A stretch of 64,000 bases of DNA from Certhia americana. Lineage: Eukaryota; Chordata; Aves; Passeriformes; Certhiidae. Below, piece by piece: positions 11,192-24,754 of the stretch. Both the position numbers and the translations under genes were made by a program. Positions within the stretch are counted from its first letter, which is position 1, and every line of letters begins with the position of its first letter. A model generated the notes under the pieces. The model made no database searches. It was not told where the DNA came from and was given only the letters and a program-made list of their open reading frames with translations. The stretch lies in NCBI GenBank assembly GCA_018697195.1, contig CM031861.1:1395466-1459465 (forward strand), given 5' to 3'.

Positions 11192-13657
11192 TACTCCCTA
11201 AAACCTCCATCTTGTTACAGATATATTACTATATCCCAAACCCCCAAACTCAAAATTTTTCAGCCTGTGAGATAGCATACTTCTATTGAACTACACACCC
11301 ATAATTTCAGTGCCGTCATTCAGTTTTGGGAGCCTCTTCCATGGGCTCAGGTCAAATGTAGTGTATCTTTGAGGATCATTCCCTGTCAGCACAGGGAATT
11401 CTGAAATTCTCTGTCTCTAGGGGTTCCAACAGAACTGAACTGTTGCTTTTGAGCCTTCCCTGATGTACCAGTAGGTCAGGGCAGCTTTGTTGCTGCAGCA
11501 TGCACAGCCCCTTTCCTGACTCCTGCTGGAGGACAGCAGATTCCGTCATTGCCTCCAGAGGAGCATCAGAGTCACCACTTACCCACTCAATTATGTACCC
11601 AAACAAGAGAAATCTGAGGCTGGCTCCCACTGCTCTCCCCTCCTTTGGCTGGGAGCTGCTATTTTCTTCCTACCCCTTGTGTAGGGCAGAGTACAGCAAT
11701 AATGAGGGTCTCACTTTGCTCTCAGCAGCTGTACCATGTTACCTCTGAGTGCAGGAAGGAAAGAGGTTGTTAACAAACTCAGAAAGGGTCGGAAATTCAG
11801 ATTGCAGGAATAGATACTTGAAGAAGAAAGATGGGGAGTTTTCTTCCACACCAAATAGTAAACATCATCCCTTGAAATAAACCACTTGATTATAGTATCA
11901 CACCGTATTTCCTACCTTTTTTAGTCAGACATTATTACTCATAAACTAAATAATATGATCATTTTTTAAGAGCTGAGATCATGCCTAGAAATTGGTCCAA
12001 ACATGACTAGACATTGTAATTCATTTTTTCAAGGTTTTTGCTCGCCAAGAGCCAACATCTGTACTGAAGTGGAAAGGATTTTAGAGTGGATGGGTTGTTC
12101 CCACAGAAACTGTTGTGTCATTTTGAGAATGCTGCTGAAATTAATGGAGGTGTGCACAGCCTCCTTTCTTTCAAAAGAGATCATCAGTCCATGCTTTCCA
12201 GTGTGAAATGAGAGGATGTAAATATGGGGGGGTTAGCTGTGTTTTGTAAGAGGAAAAACTAGAGCTACCTGGTGAATTAAGGCAGTGTAAATTCTTTACA
12301 ATGGCCTTTTTTGGACTGGAGGCCTTTGGCACTGCAAACAGCACCTCTCAGCTTTCCTAACCCTGAGCACAGTTGAGGTTTGGGTCATTTGTATGCCACT
12401 GAAATGCTTTTGTGGTGCATTATAGTGGTTTCCTTTAATAAGTGTATGGACCTCCCGTTTCCCTCTGACCAGCACTGCAGGGTTGGGAACCAAACTGGAC
12501 TTGTGTGAGCACAGCCAGGGGACTGGAGCTGCTCCAGCACCAGGTCTGGAGCCATTCTAACTCAGGCCTGGCTTTTCCAATATGTTTTTATAATCATGCT
12601 TAATTATGGGCATGAGAAATAACTAATTACCAAAGTGCATGGTTTTCTTCCTCCAAGAAAACGTGCCATGGCTGTTTTGCTTATCAGATTTTACAACCCA
12701 CACAACCCCTGTCAGCAGAAAAGGTGCCGAACATCGAAAATATTATTTCCTTCTCCTGAGTGTTTAGTATAACAATATAAGCATTGACCGTTGTGTACTT
12801 TGGTATTATTTTCCTTTCCTGCTTATAGTCCCTTCTCATGTTTCTCCATCATTTTAGGCCCCTAATAGGGATAGGATGAACCCATTGATGTCGGCACATG
12901 GAGGCCTGCTAGTGGCATGCCTTTGGTTTTAGTCTCCTAGCAGCAGCCATTCATGTTATGTGGGCTTTCTTTTTTGGGCATTGCCCACCCCTGAATCTGA
13001 CTTCAGGCATTTTTCACTGCCTGTTCTGCATGAATAGCCACAGGCCTCTTGCCAATTGTCCCCCCTCCTTGAAAGCCAGCCTCAGCCAAAGGCCTTTTCA
13101 AGTGTGATCCCAGAGTGCCACACAGGCTTTCAGGGTATTGTTGTTGAGATGAGGGCCCTGCACTGGAAAGTGGGGTCAGAAGAGAAAGCACAATAAGGGG
13201 TGATGGAGGCTTCATGCAGTCCTCAGATGCTGGCCTGTTTATTAATTTACAAAACTAATGTCACTGTCTTTAGAGGAGAGATTGAGTGAAAAAGATGCCC
13301 CTTGAAGAGAAGAACTGCTTTTGATGCATTACCAAAACACTGCTCCCCTTATTAAATTGATTTTATGGAAGAAAGTACAACTAATAAATGCTCAGAAACA
13401 CCAATAAAATATTGAAGGTCTGGATTCAGTGTTTTCTTTCTTCCTCATCAGCTCAGACACAATTCATGTTAATGGGTTTTACAAGCTGTCCTTGGGCAAA
13501 AATAATCCTTAAATTTGCAAATATCTGGTCTTCCTTATGCATGTCACACAAACTATTAGTCAAGACATTACAATAGTGCAAGCTCTCTAGCAGAGCTCTC
13601 CTCATACATAATGTAATGAAATATTCAAGCAGAATTTGTTTACCTCTCAGTGTTTTT
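11192..13657. other. Unique non-coding DNA, possibly with a conserved AT-rich core
   Basis: No gene or repeat family is recognised. ORFs are 84 codons or fewer. The part at about 12560-12770 contains several TAATTA-type and TGATTA-like sites between non-repetitive sequence and has the look of conserved non-coding DNA, which I cannot verify. Confidence 0.45.
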
Positions 13658-13681
13658 GGGGGGGATCTAAAAGGGTGGGGG
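13658..13681 (+). other. G-quadruplex-like motif
   Basis: The plus strand carries seven G, an 8-base spacer, three G, a T, then five G. Splitting the first run gives four runs of at least three G with loops of 1, 8 and 1 bases. One loop exceeds the usual limit of 7, so folding is plausible but not certain. Confidence 0.4.
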
Positions 13682-14592
13682 TTCATGAATCTTGGATATA
13701 ACATTCAAAAGTGGCTTGACTTGTGAGAAGATTCAGAGCTGGCCTTGAATTCTGACAACCATGAAACTCTCCAGCTGGAGCTAAAGACAGCTGTCATTGG
13801 ACTTGTACCTTCTGCAGACTGGATGCAGAAAGGAAGGCATTCCAGTCTGACCAGTGAGCTACAGATCGATGCAAGATTAGGAGTTTTAAACCTGTGGCTG
13901 TAAACATGTGATTGAATTTTAACTGCTTTCAATTAATGTAGATCAAAAGAGGCTTTTGTAGTTGGACAGTCCTTCAAAAGTACCAGACTTCAAGCATAAA
14001 TCTGTCCAGTCTGCCTTTGTTTTTCATAACTTGTCTTGCCATGTTTGTTAATTATGGAAGGCATTTAGGACTTGCTCTGTCTCATCCAGTTTCTTCTCGC
14101 ATGCAGTGCTCCAGCAGTGAAGTCAGCAGTTTTACAATTCACTGCCTTGGACCTGGAAAGTCATTTATGGCCAGCAAGTGGGTGTAAATTGCTAATGGTA
14201 GAATTTTAAGTCTACCCTGTACGCAAAGCAATGGAGATTGATCCACGGAACAAAAATAGTTACAATCTACACACCTTCCTAGTAGCCGAAAAGAATTCAA
14301 AAAGCTTCTTATCTCTTTTTAAAATGGTAATCCAGGACAAATAAGTTCAGGATGAGGACTGTTCTTACCTGAAAGCAAATACAAAAACATCACCCTCTGT
14401 GGTAAGCTCTGGTAGCATTTAATTGTATGTTTAATTTGGTTTTCAGCTGTGCTGCAGATTGATTCACAGATTAATATGAGTTCAACATTACTCTCCCTGC
14501 TTCTATCAAATACGTGTTCTCAGATTGATATATTTTGTTATAAAATAAATACAGTCATTTGGAGTTTTCCTGAATAAGACACTATTTTGTGG
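13682..14592. other. Unique non-coding DNA
   Basis: Nothing recognised. The only ORF of note (13705-13932, minus, 75 codons) has no motif. Confidence 0.5.

Positions 14593-14642
<50 letters not shown>
14593..14642. repeat. (TAGA)12 tetranucleotide microsatellite
   Basis: Fifty bp of uninterrupted TAGA/GATA repeats, about 12.5 units, all perfect. Uninterrupted length of this order is normally highly polymorphic in vertebrates. Confidence 0.97.
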
Positions 14643-14644
<2 letters not shown>

Positions 14645-17600
14645 TCTCTACAAATTATCCTTGTTTGAGAAAGACTTGGTAGATTTTCAAACACAGAATT
14701 CAGTGGAGAACTAGGAGACTGGATAGTGAATTATTCTGTGACCTTTTAAAAAAGAATTTTGTATCCTTTTTTACTTGCAGTTGTCTGTTATGAAGATACT
14801 GCACACCTTACTAGAAAGATGTGAAGGGCCCTTGTATGCTTCATTCTCTCATTAAAAATTAGCTAATTTGAAAATGGCTCCTTGAATTAGATTAAAAAGT
14901 CAGATCACCCAGCCTTTTACAGTGCTTTTCAGGCTCACAGTCAAGGTAGGTAAATAGGCCAAATATCTTCTTTTAATGTTCTCATGTCTTTCTTCTATTT
15001 ATTAATTAAGAATGTAAAAATAAAAGGTTGCTAAGTTGACATTGCCTCAGTCAAGGCTGAAAGCTACTAACTGTGCCTGAAGATTCTCTAGGAAACCCAG
15101 CATCTTTGCAAAAAAGCATACCTGGGGTGCAGGACTAGGCATCACACAGCTCTGCAGCCTGTGGTGATAAATCCAACACCTCCGGACAGTTTGGAACTTG
15201 CCTGTACAAGATCTGTTTATTTTGGCTTCGAGTGGAGGAGAAGATTTGTCCTCTATGTGTAAACAACCACGGATAATAGGATGTCAATGAATGTATTTCA
15301 ATATTTACCTTTTAAAAATTAATCAAATTAACCACAGAAAAGTACTGAGAGAGAAATATGACAAGTACCAATAAGGTTCTCATGGACTACTTCCCTTCTC
15401 CTCATTTATGAACAGCAATAAATACCCAGGAAAGCTACTCTGGCAAACTTGGCACTTCCATGGCAGGAACAAACACAGCCATGACCAGGTCAAGAAAACC
15501 CCCAGTGCAGGGAGAGGTTTTATGATGGCTTAGAGGCACTAATGGGTAAAAAAGGTGTCTGGTAGAGATAGGGGGTTGAGTAATCCTCAGATGTTCAGCA
15601 TTTTTGGTTCAGATAACAAGCTGAATAATGTATCTGGAGTTTTCTGAATCTCCCAGAGAGAAAGCTCAAGTGACAATCTTATAAAAGTAAGGCTTAATGT
15701 GACTTCTGCTTCTGGTCAATTGAACAAGAAGTGCAAGAATGAAATGCTTCCTTAAAAAAGAAGTTAATTCAACATGTTTTAGAGCTAACTGAGTTTTGAA
15801 TTGGTTAAGTTCAGATTTCGGTGTGATTTTGGACCATTTAATGCTTATTTTCAACCATTATCTGTTCTCTAAAGAGTCAGGGAAATTTTTGTAGCTACCT
15901 GGACAATATCTATATCAGATTCCAAAAACAACATGAGGTTAGCATTAAGTGGAGTTAGTAATGCAAATTTTCACATTCTTTTTTTTTTTTCCCCTTTTGG
16001 AGCTTCCCTTTCCTTCACAGCTATTTATCATCTGAAGGATAAAGAAAAAGAGGGAACAGGCAAATCAAAATAAAACTTTAGAAAACAAAACCAAATCTGT
16101 CTTCCCTAATCAGACTCTGTTTTCTTTCCTCTCCATAAAATAGATAAACTGCCTGAGAAAATCAGGTTAAATGAAGAGCAGTGACATTGTGATAACTGCG
16201 GACAGAGACTTCAAAAAATGTGATCAAGCTATGAGGAAAAGACACTTGGTGGTGTTTTGCAATAGTGCTGCTGAGTTAGGTTTTGGAGACCATGTGAAAT
16301 CCTTCTGCAACTTTCTCTGCAGATTCTGCTTCTGCTAAATAAAAGTCATGCTATTTTATCTTGGTTGTAATGAATGTGAAAGTGAACAGGGAATGTCCAG
16401 ATCTCACCACAATACACAGCCTTGCTGCAGATGTGGGGTAGTTGCTTCTTCACTTGTAGACAACCTGTTATGGGTTGCGATGTGTCAAAGTTCTCTGTGG
16501 CATTTGTTTGACTTTCTGCCTCTTTTCATCATTTTTAGAAAGGCTTACGATTTTAGCACAGGGCTTTTGGAAAGGCTCAGCTTCCCCCCAAAAAAACCCT
16601 CAAGAGGTAGATGGATTTTCAGAGGGAAATCTGGCTCTGTATCTTGCAGCGGGAGGTCACAGATATAAACTGGTCTGTAAAATTTAGTTGCTCAAATGAG
16701 AGCTGTGTTGTTTTGAAATCTTCACCTCAGCTGTAATGCCTAGGAGTCTGAAAAAATATCTTAATTCTGCCTTTGAGTCCCTTTAATTTGCTTCTACTCC
16801 TGGATGTCATCTCCTGAGTGCTGCCTGTGCCCTTCTGTCTGCCTTGCTCCCACTGAGGGAGAGCCTGAGCCTGGGTCTGCAGAGGGACTTGGGCAGAGCT
16901 TTGTTACCTCAGAATCCCTCATGCATGAAGTGATTTCATTGCTTGAAATTAGAACAACGAGCTGCTTCACCTCAAAGAGACTTTTTTTTTTTGTTCTTTC
17001 TCTTTGTAGAGTAGTCTGAAATGACCAGAGGATACATGGGGATGGAAGTGCTCTGAAGGTAGGAAGGTATGGTTTCAATTAATATTCAACTTTGGCAGAG
17101 TCAAAAACTCACTAATCTTGACAGGATTCAGGCTTCAAAGTTCAGTTTTGGTACTGGCCTGGAAGAAATATGGCATTAAAATCTGTGGGATTTTTTGAAA
17201 GAATACAAATCAATTTTTAAAATGTTTGAAAAACTTTTGATTTTACTTTATCATGAAACAAAAACAATGCTGGGGATTCAGAAATAGTGTAGAAACAAAT
17301 TTGGCATTCACTGGCTATTTCCTTGAAATATAAACATGGAAACCAAAGAACCATCTGATTACCTTGGTATTATTGCTTTCTTCCAAGCTCTTCCAATCTG
17401 GAAGTGTGACTGATCTGTAACGCTTTAAATGGTAATAAAGTGTTAGGAATAAGATTTCTGTGTGGTCCCTGTGCCAGCATCAGAGAAAAGATCCAATGCA
17501 GCTAATCTGTTCAAGTTTAATGAATGTCCTGCTGACTTTTAAGGGAGCTGGCTGCCTGACTACCCTCTGAGACTTTAAAAATCTCCTCCTATTTTTGTAG

Positions 17601-20600
17601 AATTTTGTCAGGAAACCAGATTGAGAGAGCCCACATAGAAAATGCCATTGCCATTCCTACAGGTTTCCACAAGACATTTGACCCCTCCCCTCCCCTCCCT
17701 TCCTTTCTTCTTTTTATACCTCTCTGGAATGCAGATATTTTGGTTAATTTTCTCCAGCTGTCACAGAGTCTCACAGGAAAATGACCTCGCAGAGTGACCA
17801 CTTCCCCTATGCCTTGACTTAAGTAGATTTTTTTTCCTCAGAGCTTTCACCACATCATCCACATCACTGTCTGGTGTCTTTCATGAGTCAGGAAAAAAGC
17901 AAAAAAATTTCCACCCTCTAGAAAAAAAAAAAGGGGGGAACCAAATCAGATCAGTTTTTGTTGGTTTTAACAATTTACATTGGTATTTCAGAGCAGTTAG
18001 TGCAGCAGAAATTTAACATTACCCACTCCTATTAAAAAGCAGGGAGATACTAATGTCTGGATATTTTTCTTCTAAGAATGATTTTCATCACAAAATTACT
18101 TCATCCTTTTAATAATGTCACTAGTCTCAGAAAATCAGAGAGTCAGACCTCTTAGTTTTTTTCTTCTTTTCAATATACAACTCAGAGGGGAAAATTTTAT
18201 TACAGATACCATGTACTAAGCTTAGTTTTCTAAACAGTACTATGGGAAAAAAAAAAACCCCAAACCAGGAAAGCCCTATCTAAAATATCTATATAGGTAA
18301 ATATCTATGGCTCATGAAATATGTAAATATGTACATGAGATGCATATATTTTAAAAGCTAATGGTTTATAAAGTACCAAGGACCTGTAGTTGAGAATGAT
18401 TTTCTTCTTCCTTGAAGTTCCTCCTCTGTTTTTGTGAATACCTGGTCGGGGCTTGTAGAATACCAAGAATTTCCAAGCACAACTTTTCTGCACTGCAACA
18501 TCTCTCCATATCCTCTATCTTGTGTTTTGGATGAGTATCCCAAAATTTTGGTGTTTCCTATAGCAGTCTGAGAATTTCCCTCCAGGAAATTGTAACAATC
18601 ATGTTCTTTTTGAGTGTCCTTGTGTTTTCTTCCTCAAAACTGTCCAAGGTGAGGTGCCTCATTTCTCTAATCCTCCAAAGCTGGTATCACCACATTTGTA
18701 ACATAGATTTTGCAATTGTTTAATTTCAGAATTTTGGGACCGATTGCTTGGTACAAGCCCCAGCAATTTAGCAGTGTTTTATAAAGAAATTCAAGATAGA
18801 TTTTCATGGTTTGTGACGTTAAGTGGGCCACCTGGTATAAGTATATGCCTGATGAAGGTCTAAAAGCAGGTTACTCATGTGCAGTGACAAGATTTTGGGC
18901 TTTTCTGTCCTGTGTGCAGAATATACACCTGGCAGAGTAATGACCTGACAGACTTGGAAGAGCAGCCTGAGGTGCAAAGAGCAGAGTGTGGATTGTGGAG
19001 GTCACTGCAGCGTGAGCCTGGTGTGTATCTCATGGAGTTGGGGTGAATGGGAGATAGAAGATAAGATTTCACCATGTCTCAAAGGCTGCCATGACAGACC
19101 TGAATTAGGTTGAATTAAATGAGCAAAATCATGGTGTTACTGATGAGCACTTGGTTTATAACCTTATTGATGGTCCTGCAGTTGTGTAAAAACTATAAAT
19201 CCTTACTCTCTCTGTATGTTTGTGACTATTCTCTGCAGGGATGCCTCAGCCTTAAATGGGATCATCCTAGCTTGGAATGGGGCTGTGTATTCCTCCTCCT
19301 GATAGCTGACAACATATGGGAAAAGCAGCTTTGAAGATGTTCTCAGCTGGATCCCACACAGGAGATTTCCAGCACTGCTGCCCAGATGTGGGCAGATGTG
19401 CTGCCCCAACTGCTGCTGATCCAGATTACTCTTCCTGTCCATCCCAACCATTTCACTCACACCCTAATACCTCCAGCTGGAAGGAGGTTCTGCCAAAGGA
19501 TGTGGCAAATCTGAGGAAGTGGAAGGGAAGGAGGATGGTGGCACAATCGCTGCAGGAATGTAACAGGTCACAAATCCTAACTGGAAGTAGCCATGGCCTG
19601 GGCTGTGCATCCAGCTGTGCATCCGTGTGCTGATCCCACTTACTGGTGATCCCACCTCAGCTGGGAATCTGCTTTTGGAGCAGCACTCCAGGCTGTGAGC
19701 CTGAAAACTGAAGTGGCCATCTTGACTATATTGTAACTTGGGAATAGGGGAGAAGGAAAATGCCTCAGAATTGCGTGCAACATTCTTTCGCTTGTATGTA
19801 TGCTGAAAGACTCGACTTTGTGAACAATCCCATTTATTTCAGTGGAAAATCTTTCAGAATAAGTTTTGGCTGAGATTAGGAAAAATGATGGCATCTTTTC
19901 CTAAATGATTCCTTTTTGCCAGAGCTGAATTTTTACAGCTAAAACCTTTGGAATTTAAGAAATCTGATAAACAGGTTTCCCAAGTCTTTCTAATCTTGAT
20001 CACAGAAGTAAAGGAGAATGGTTCTAATGGTATAATAATCTTGTATACATGCCCAGTTTCAAATGCTTGGTTTGTATGGGATGAAAAACACTAATAAAAT
20101 AATAAGAATAATAGCAACATTAATGATATGGATGGTTGGTCTAATATCTACTTTCTTGGAATTAGGACCTGTCAGATAGTATGGCCTGATTACTTTGCTT
20201 CACCTCTCAAACAGAGACATGAAATTTCCAACTTGTGGATTTTTTTAAAGATCTGCCAATATAAAACCCAGTGATCTTAGTAAGTTGTGTAGCCTGGAAG
20301 GTGGCCATCATGTTAATGATATTAAGATGGGTTCTTTGTACCTGCTACACACATACAATTACATAAACAACTCCCTATTAACTTATATGGACTCTTTACA
20401 TTTCAAACTCTAGAAATTCTAGGAGGAAAAGAGGGGATGAACTGGAGAATGAATCCCATATTCCAACTGATCAGTGTTTCCTCACATGTATCTGTTTCAG
20501 CAAAAGACTTCAGCATATGTTTAGCTTTAAGCCTGTGCTCAGGCCTCACTGGGTTTAAACATGCACTGGTCTAGGATGCTTTCTTAAATGGAAGCAATAT

Positions 20601-21660
20601 GTTATCCCACTGAAACCCACTTGATTTGCCAGCTACATCCCTCCTCTGCACAGAGGTGATTTCTACAGGCATCTGTAAAGATAAGGGAAGCTGAGGTCTT
20701 TAGAGCAGCTCCTACCTCCAGAATGGATTTAGTTCTCTGTGGTACAAAGTGCAGCCTTCTTGCAGTGCCAAAGCTTTTTCCTATCAAAATAAACTTAATG
20801 GAGCATAAAGGGACTGCAGGCTTCTTTTGTAGGCTATGGGAAAATAATAAATCACTTATTAGGGTATTTTTGCACTGTCCCTTTTTTCCCCCCTGTCATT
20901 ACTATCTGACCATTCTCTCTAAAGACCAAGGCTGGACAAATGCTGGAGAAGTTGCTTTATTTTGAAGGGGGAGAATCAAAGGTGTTGAGAGTGACTAGGT
21001 CATATTCCCGTCGGTCTCCTACATTTAGAGTCATTTCAGCCTAGTTTTTGGTGACAAACTGCACAGCTGCAATGCCTTACATTTACCAGCCTGCATATAT
21101 GAAGGATGTGTAATGTTAACTAAGCCCTTTCCCCTCCCTCATGGAAGACCACCCTGCCTGCAAAATCTCCAGAGGAAAGCACGGCATGTCCTGATCAGAA
21201 ACTGCCTTTGTTGGCAGAAGTACAGTATGTTGCATTAACCAAAACAGCATTTTAAAAAACATTTTTGATGGTGGCTGCTTTCTATTTAGATATCCATTTT
21301 GCTTGTGTAAACGGATCTTGTTCGGTCTTTACATCCCAACATCCCAGGACTATCTGAAAGCCTTGTTAACATTTATCACTGGTAATTGTTCCAAGACTTG
21401 CACAGAATCCTCAAAACCTGATATGCTCAGGGCAGAAAAAGTACTGGATTCTCCTTTGCAGTTCCCTAGACAGCAATTTTCTCTGGGACAACCTTTCTGG
21501 TGATGCAAGTTTTCCCTAATCGCTCCTCTCCAGTGACAGTGCAGTTTTTCTATTGGGTGGGAACTTTTATTAAGAAAAAGTCACTTTCAAAACTTGTTTT
21601 GCTTTTCTCATGTTGGTTTGTCTTTGCCTTCACTTGTTGCTGTATATTCCCCAACTGTGA
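14643..21660. other. Unique non-coding DNA, 7 kb
   Basis: No exon, RNA gene or repeat family is recognised. It contains short homopolymers (T12 at 15979-15990, A-runs near 17922-17932 and 18247-18258). ORFs of up to 106 codons occur with frequent opposite-strand overlap. The sequence is AT-rich and CpG-poor throughout. Confidence 0.45.
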
Positions 21661-22185
21661 ATTTATCACTTGTCTCCTAAACAGCAAGTAATACAGACCC
21701 CCAAAAACTGCATTTACCATAGCAATGAACCACACTGTGCTGGACACAGCCACTTAACTGGCTGTGAACACAACTGTGACAACATCTTTTGGTCTCTAAT
21801 TGGACATTGGAAGGGAAGACCTGGGATAACTGAGTCCAGGGGAGTCGCTTTTCATTCGGGCACAACCGCATTTAGAACCTGGCCCTGGGAAACTCATACT
21901 GGCACCACCAGCATATCTGAGGATATACCAAACATACCTGAACAGTATCCGTTTTGTTCCTGCTCAAATCATGGTTATGAGGCTTCTTGCTTCAGCTGTT
22001 CCTCTATATACATGTCAGCACAGCATAAAATACACTGTCTAGACGGGCTACTTGAACTTGCAAGGTGCAAGATTTGTAGAACTAAACCCTTCTCTCTTCA
22101 ACACTATTTCAGCAGTGTAATTTCACTCAAAACAAATAAAACAAACCCCGATTTACCTCTGAATAACCCCAGGACACTTGGCTAA
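21661..22185 (+). other. Unassigned 175-codon open frame without an ATG start
   Basis: After a TGA at 21658-21660 the plus frame stays open for 174 codons to a TAA. There is no ATG near its beginning, only TTG at 21670, so as a complete eukaryotic gene it would have to be an internal or terminal exon. The predicted peptide is Cys- and His-rich, with a cluster of Cys and His at about residues 20-40 and several CxC/CxxC pairs at about residues 110-125. The pairs do not fit a zinc-finger or EGF spacing that I know. No acceptor site is convincing, although a C/T-rich region precedes it at about 21590-21650. Chance is the simplest explanation. Confidence 0.12.
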
Positions 22186-22304
22186 TCTCAGGGTGTTGGG
22201 TTGAACCCTATGTTAGGAAACTAAAACTTGAATTGGTGTTTTCTGACAAGTGATTTACCCATCAGAAAGGTCCTGGCTGTAGGGCCAGTAGTGACAATGA
22301 GCTG

Positions 22305-22394
22305 CTTCTTTGCTGTGTCCCAGTTTTCTCAAGTGTGTGATGGTTGTAATTAAGTTAATTTACCTGTCTTGGGCACTGTGACGAGTAAATTGCA
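22305..22394 (+). mobile_element. MIR-like fragment
   Basis: The order 'TGTGTCCCAGTTTTCTCAAG', then a GTAAAATGG-like 'GTGTGATGGTTG', then 'TTACCTGTCTTGGGCACTGT', then 'GACGAGTAAAT' follows the MIR sense strand (CTGTGCCTCAGTTTCCTCATC, ATCTGTAAAATGGGG, TACCTACCTCATAGGGTTG, GAGGATTAAAT). It is a short, strongly diverged remnant. Extent is approximate. Confidence 0.45.
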
Positions 22395-24084
22395 GGAGGG
22401 CTTATGAAGGGGTATCATGTGTGTGGTTCTAGATGTGAAGTCTCCAGGTTTAGACAGCTACTCTTGTAGGTCCCAGGAGAAGTGTCTGTCTTTTCCTCCC
22501 CTTTTCCATTCTTTCATTCCTCAGTGCATGGAATAGTGGCCATCCTGCATCAAAACCTTGATCTTTTCTTGTGCATCTGTCTGGGGTTTTTCCATGGTGA
22601 GAGGTAGCACTCTCATCTCTCAAAGTGTAAAATCCTTTTCTGCAAGGAAGGTGAATGCTGCTCTTTGTGATTTGCAGAAGAAAAGACTAAACAGGGAGGT
22701 CAGATCCTGAGGTTTAATAACAGACAGAGATAAGAGGCAGGGGGACAATACAGATGGGCAGAAATTTCAGGCCTCTGGAAGGGTTCAGGATCACCCTGCA
22801 AATTCACCTCAAGGCCAAACACTTCATTCCTGTGCCTCCAGAAGTGTCTGCTTCCCTGTGTGTCTCTTATGACCTGGTGTAAATCCTCACAAAGCCAGGT
22901 ACAGATGTCATTATGGTAATAATGTTACTGGGCTTTGTTAGAGCACATTTTCCACCTTGATTCTAAACCGTTCAAATGTCCATGGAACATTACCCCAAAC
23001 TTTCTTTCTTGTTGTGTATCATTTCCCTCTCTTCCTGTGAGATTTAGGACCAGTTTTTGGATATATAGAGAAGGTACCTGGCGTCCTCACCTTACACTTC
23101 CACCAACTTATATCTTCACGGGGAATGGAAAGACCAAAATCTGCCAAGTTTTCTGGAAAGATTTCTGGACTATGAGGATCTTGGGTTTTTATTAATGGTG
23201 GTGATTTTCAAAAAGGCTTCACATAGGTGACCTCCATGTCTTTCTATGTGCAAAGCACAAGAGAATTTTTTCCATTTTGGTTAAAAAAAATAATCATATG
23301 TATTTATTTCATCTACTTCCTGTGGTAATGTTGTGTACCAATGAAGCTAAAGAGAGTCAGAGCTGGGATGACTTTCATCCACTTGGCAAATAAGAGGAAT
23401 AAAACTCCATTAGTGTAGCATGATCTGTTAGGTCCCATACTTTTACCTTCCTGTTTCCTTGTGTTTTGATAAAATGGCTGATGGGCTGTTAAATTGCTGG
23501 GAAAGTTAGGAATAACATTAATTTAATGAGGCAGTTAGATTAAAAAATACGCCATAGAGCTGGACTGCTGCTTTTTCAACTGCTTGGCATTCCTGATGCT
23601 GGGTCTTGGTTTCTGTAGCCATGCAGCATATGAATCAGAGAGAACCCACCCTGTGCTTTGGCATAACTCTTACAGCACTGACAGTTTCTCCTTCTTCGGC
23701 AGTAATTAAACAAGTGAAAACTGGTTAGTTTGGTTAGCAAACATAAATGTGGAAAATATTCACAAGTACATATCACTGGGCGTGTGTGTCTAAGGAATCT
23801 GGATGAGCTGTGGTTGGACTCTCCTTTCCCACATTCTTACAACAAAGGTGCTTTATCCAACAAAGCAATCTGGCCAAGGTCTTTTATTTCAGCTAATTCA
23901 TGTTCTCTTTTCCCTTTGTAAGGGTTGGAGGTTTGCTGATAGTGCAGTTCAGTGCAGCCCTGGACGACAGGAGGCACTGTTGGGGATAGGACTGCAGGGG
24001 GAAAAATAAGTTAAAACCAGGCATGTTGAAATACAAGACAAGACAGCCCCTAAAACTAAGGCCAAGCATATCCTTAATTTTTAA
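22395..24084. other. Unique non-coding DNA
   Basis: No gene or repeat family recognised. ORFs are 86 codons or shorter. Confidence 0.5.
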
Positions 24085-24101
24085 TTTTTTTTTTTTTTTT
24101 T
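24085..24101. repeat. Poly(T) run, T17
   Basis: Seventeen consecutive T, preceded by a shorter T run at about 24078-24082. Confidence 0.9.
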
Positions 24102-24424
24102 CCTACTGATTCGACTCTCCCAGTGAGCCTGGCTACCACAGCTTATAGTTTGGGTGCAATTGTAACTATGAAAAGGTACCCCTTATTAAAATCAGTCCTG
24201 GAGTAAATAACCATAGTGGTGTCAATGTGTTCACGGTGGCAGGGAGAGGTGGCTGCAGGGACAGTCACCTTTCAAAAGCACAGCTCAAATGGGTGCAGTC
24301 AGACCCTGGCTGGCTGCTCAAACACCTCCACCTTTTGGAAGGAAGCCTGAACTAAGGACAAAGCATTAGCAGAGTTTCAACGTGCTTAACAAGGACTTTC
24401 TTGGAGCCTCCATTCACAGCCATA

Positions 24425-24485
24425 GGGCAAAACCACTCCCTTTGCCTCAGTGACTACGCTATAAAATGGGAATAATCAAACCACG
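24425..24485 (+). mobile_element. MIR-like fragment
   Basis: The segment 'TGCCTCAGTGACTACGCTAT' followed directly by 'AAAATGGGAATAATCAAACC' matches the MIR sense motif CTCAGTTTCCTCATCTGTAA / AAATGGGGATAATAATACC. Only this central part is recognisable. Confidence 0.5.
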
Positions 24486-24710
24486 GTTTATAAATCCAGA
24501 AATCCTTCATGTGATGACACTTTGTGCTCACCTTTGCTATCCGCTTTGTAGGGCAAACTACTGAGCTTCCTTGCATTAGCTCCTGTCAGAAATACTTAGG
24601 AGCAATATATTTTACTGATTTTAGCATTTCTGCTAGAACAATTGAGAACCTGACAGTATCTAAAGTAACAAGGTGAGCATAACCCTGATTGAAAAGAGGC
24701 AGCCTGTGAC

Positions 24711-24754
24711 ACAATATAATATAATTAATACAAGACAAGACAATATAATTAATA
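24711..24754. repeat. Short AT-rich direct repeat
   Basis: ACAATATAAT...AATTAATA occurs at 24711-24730, and a 15-bp version of the same sequence at 24740-24754. They are separated by a CAAGACAAG spacer that is itself a near-repeat. Local slippage is the likely origin. Confidence 0.6.

Noticed and set aside
11048..11275. Lys-rich basic ORF
   Set aside because: The Lys run is only the AAG microsatellite.
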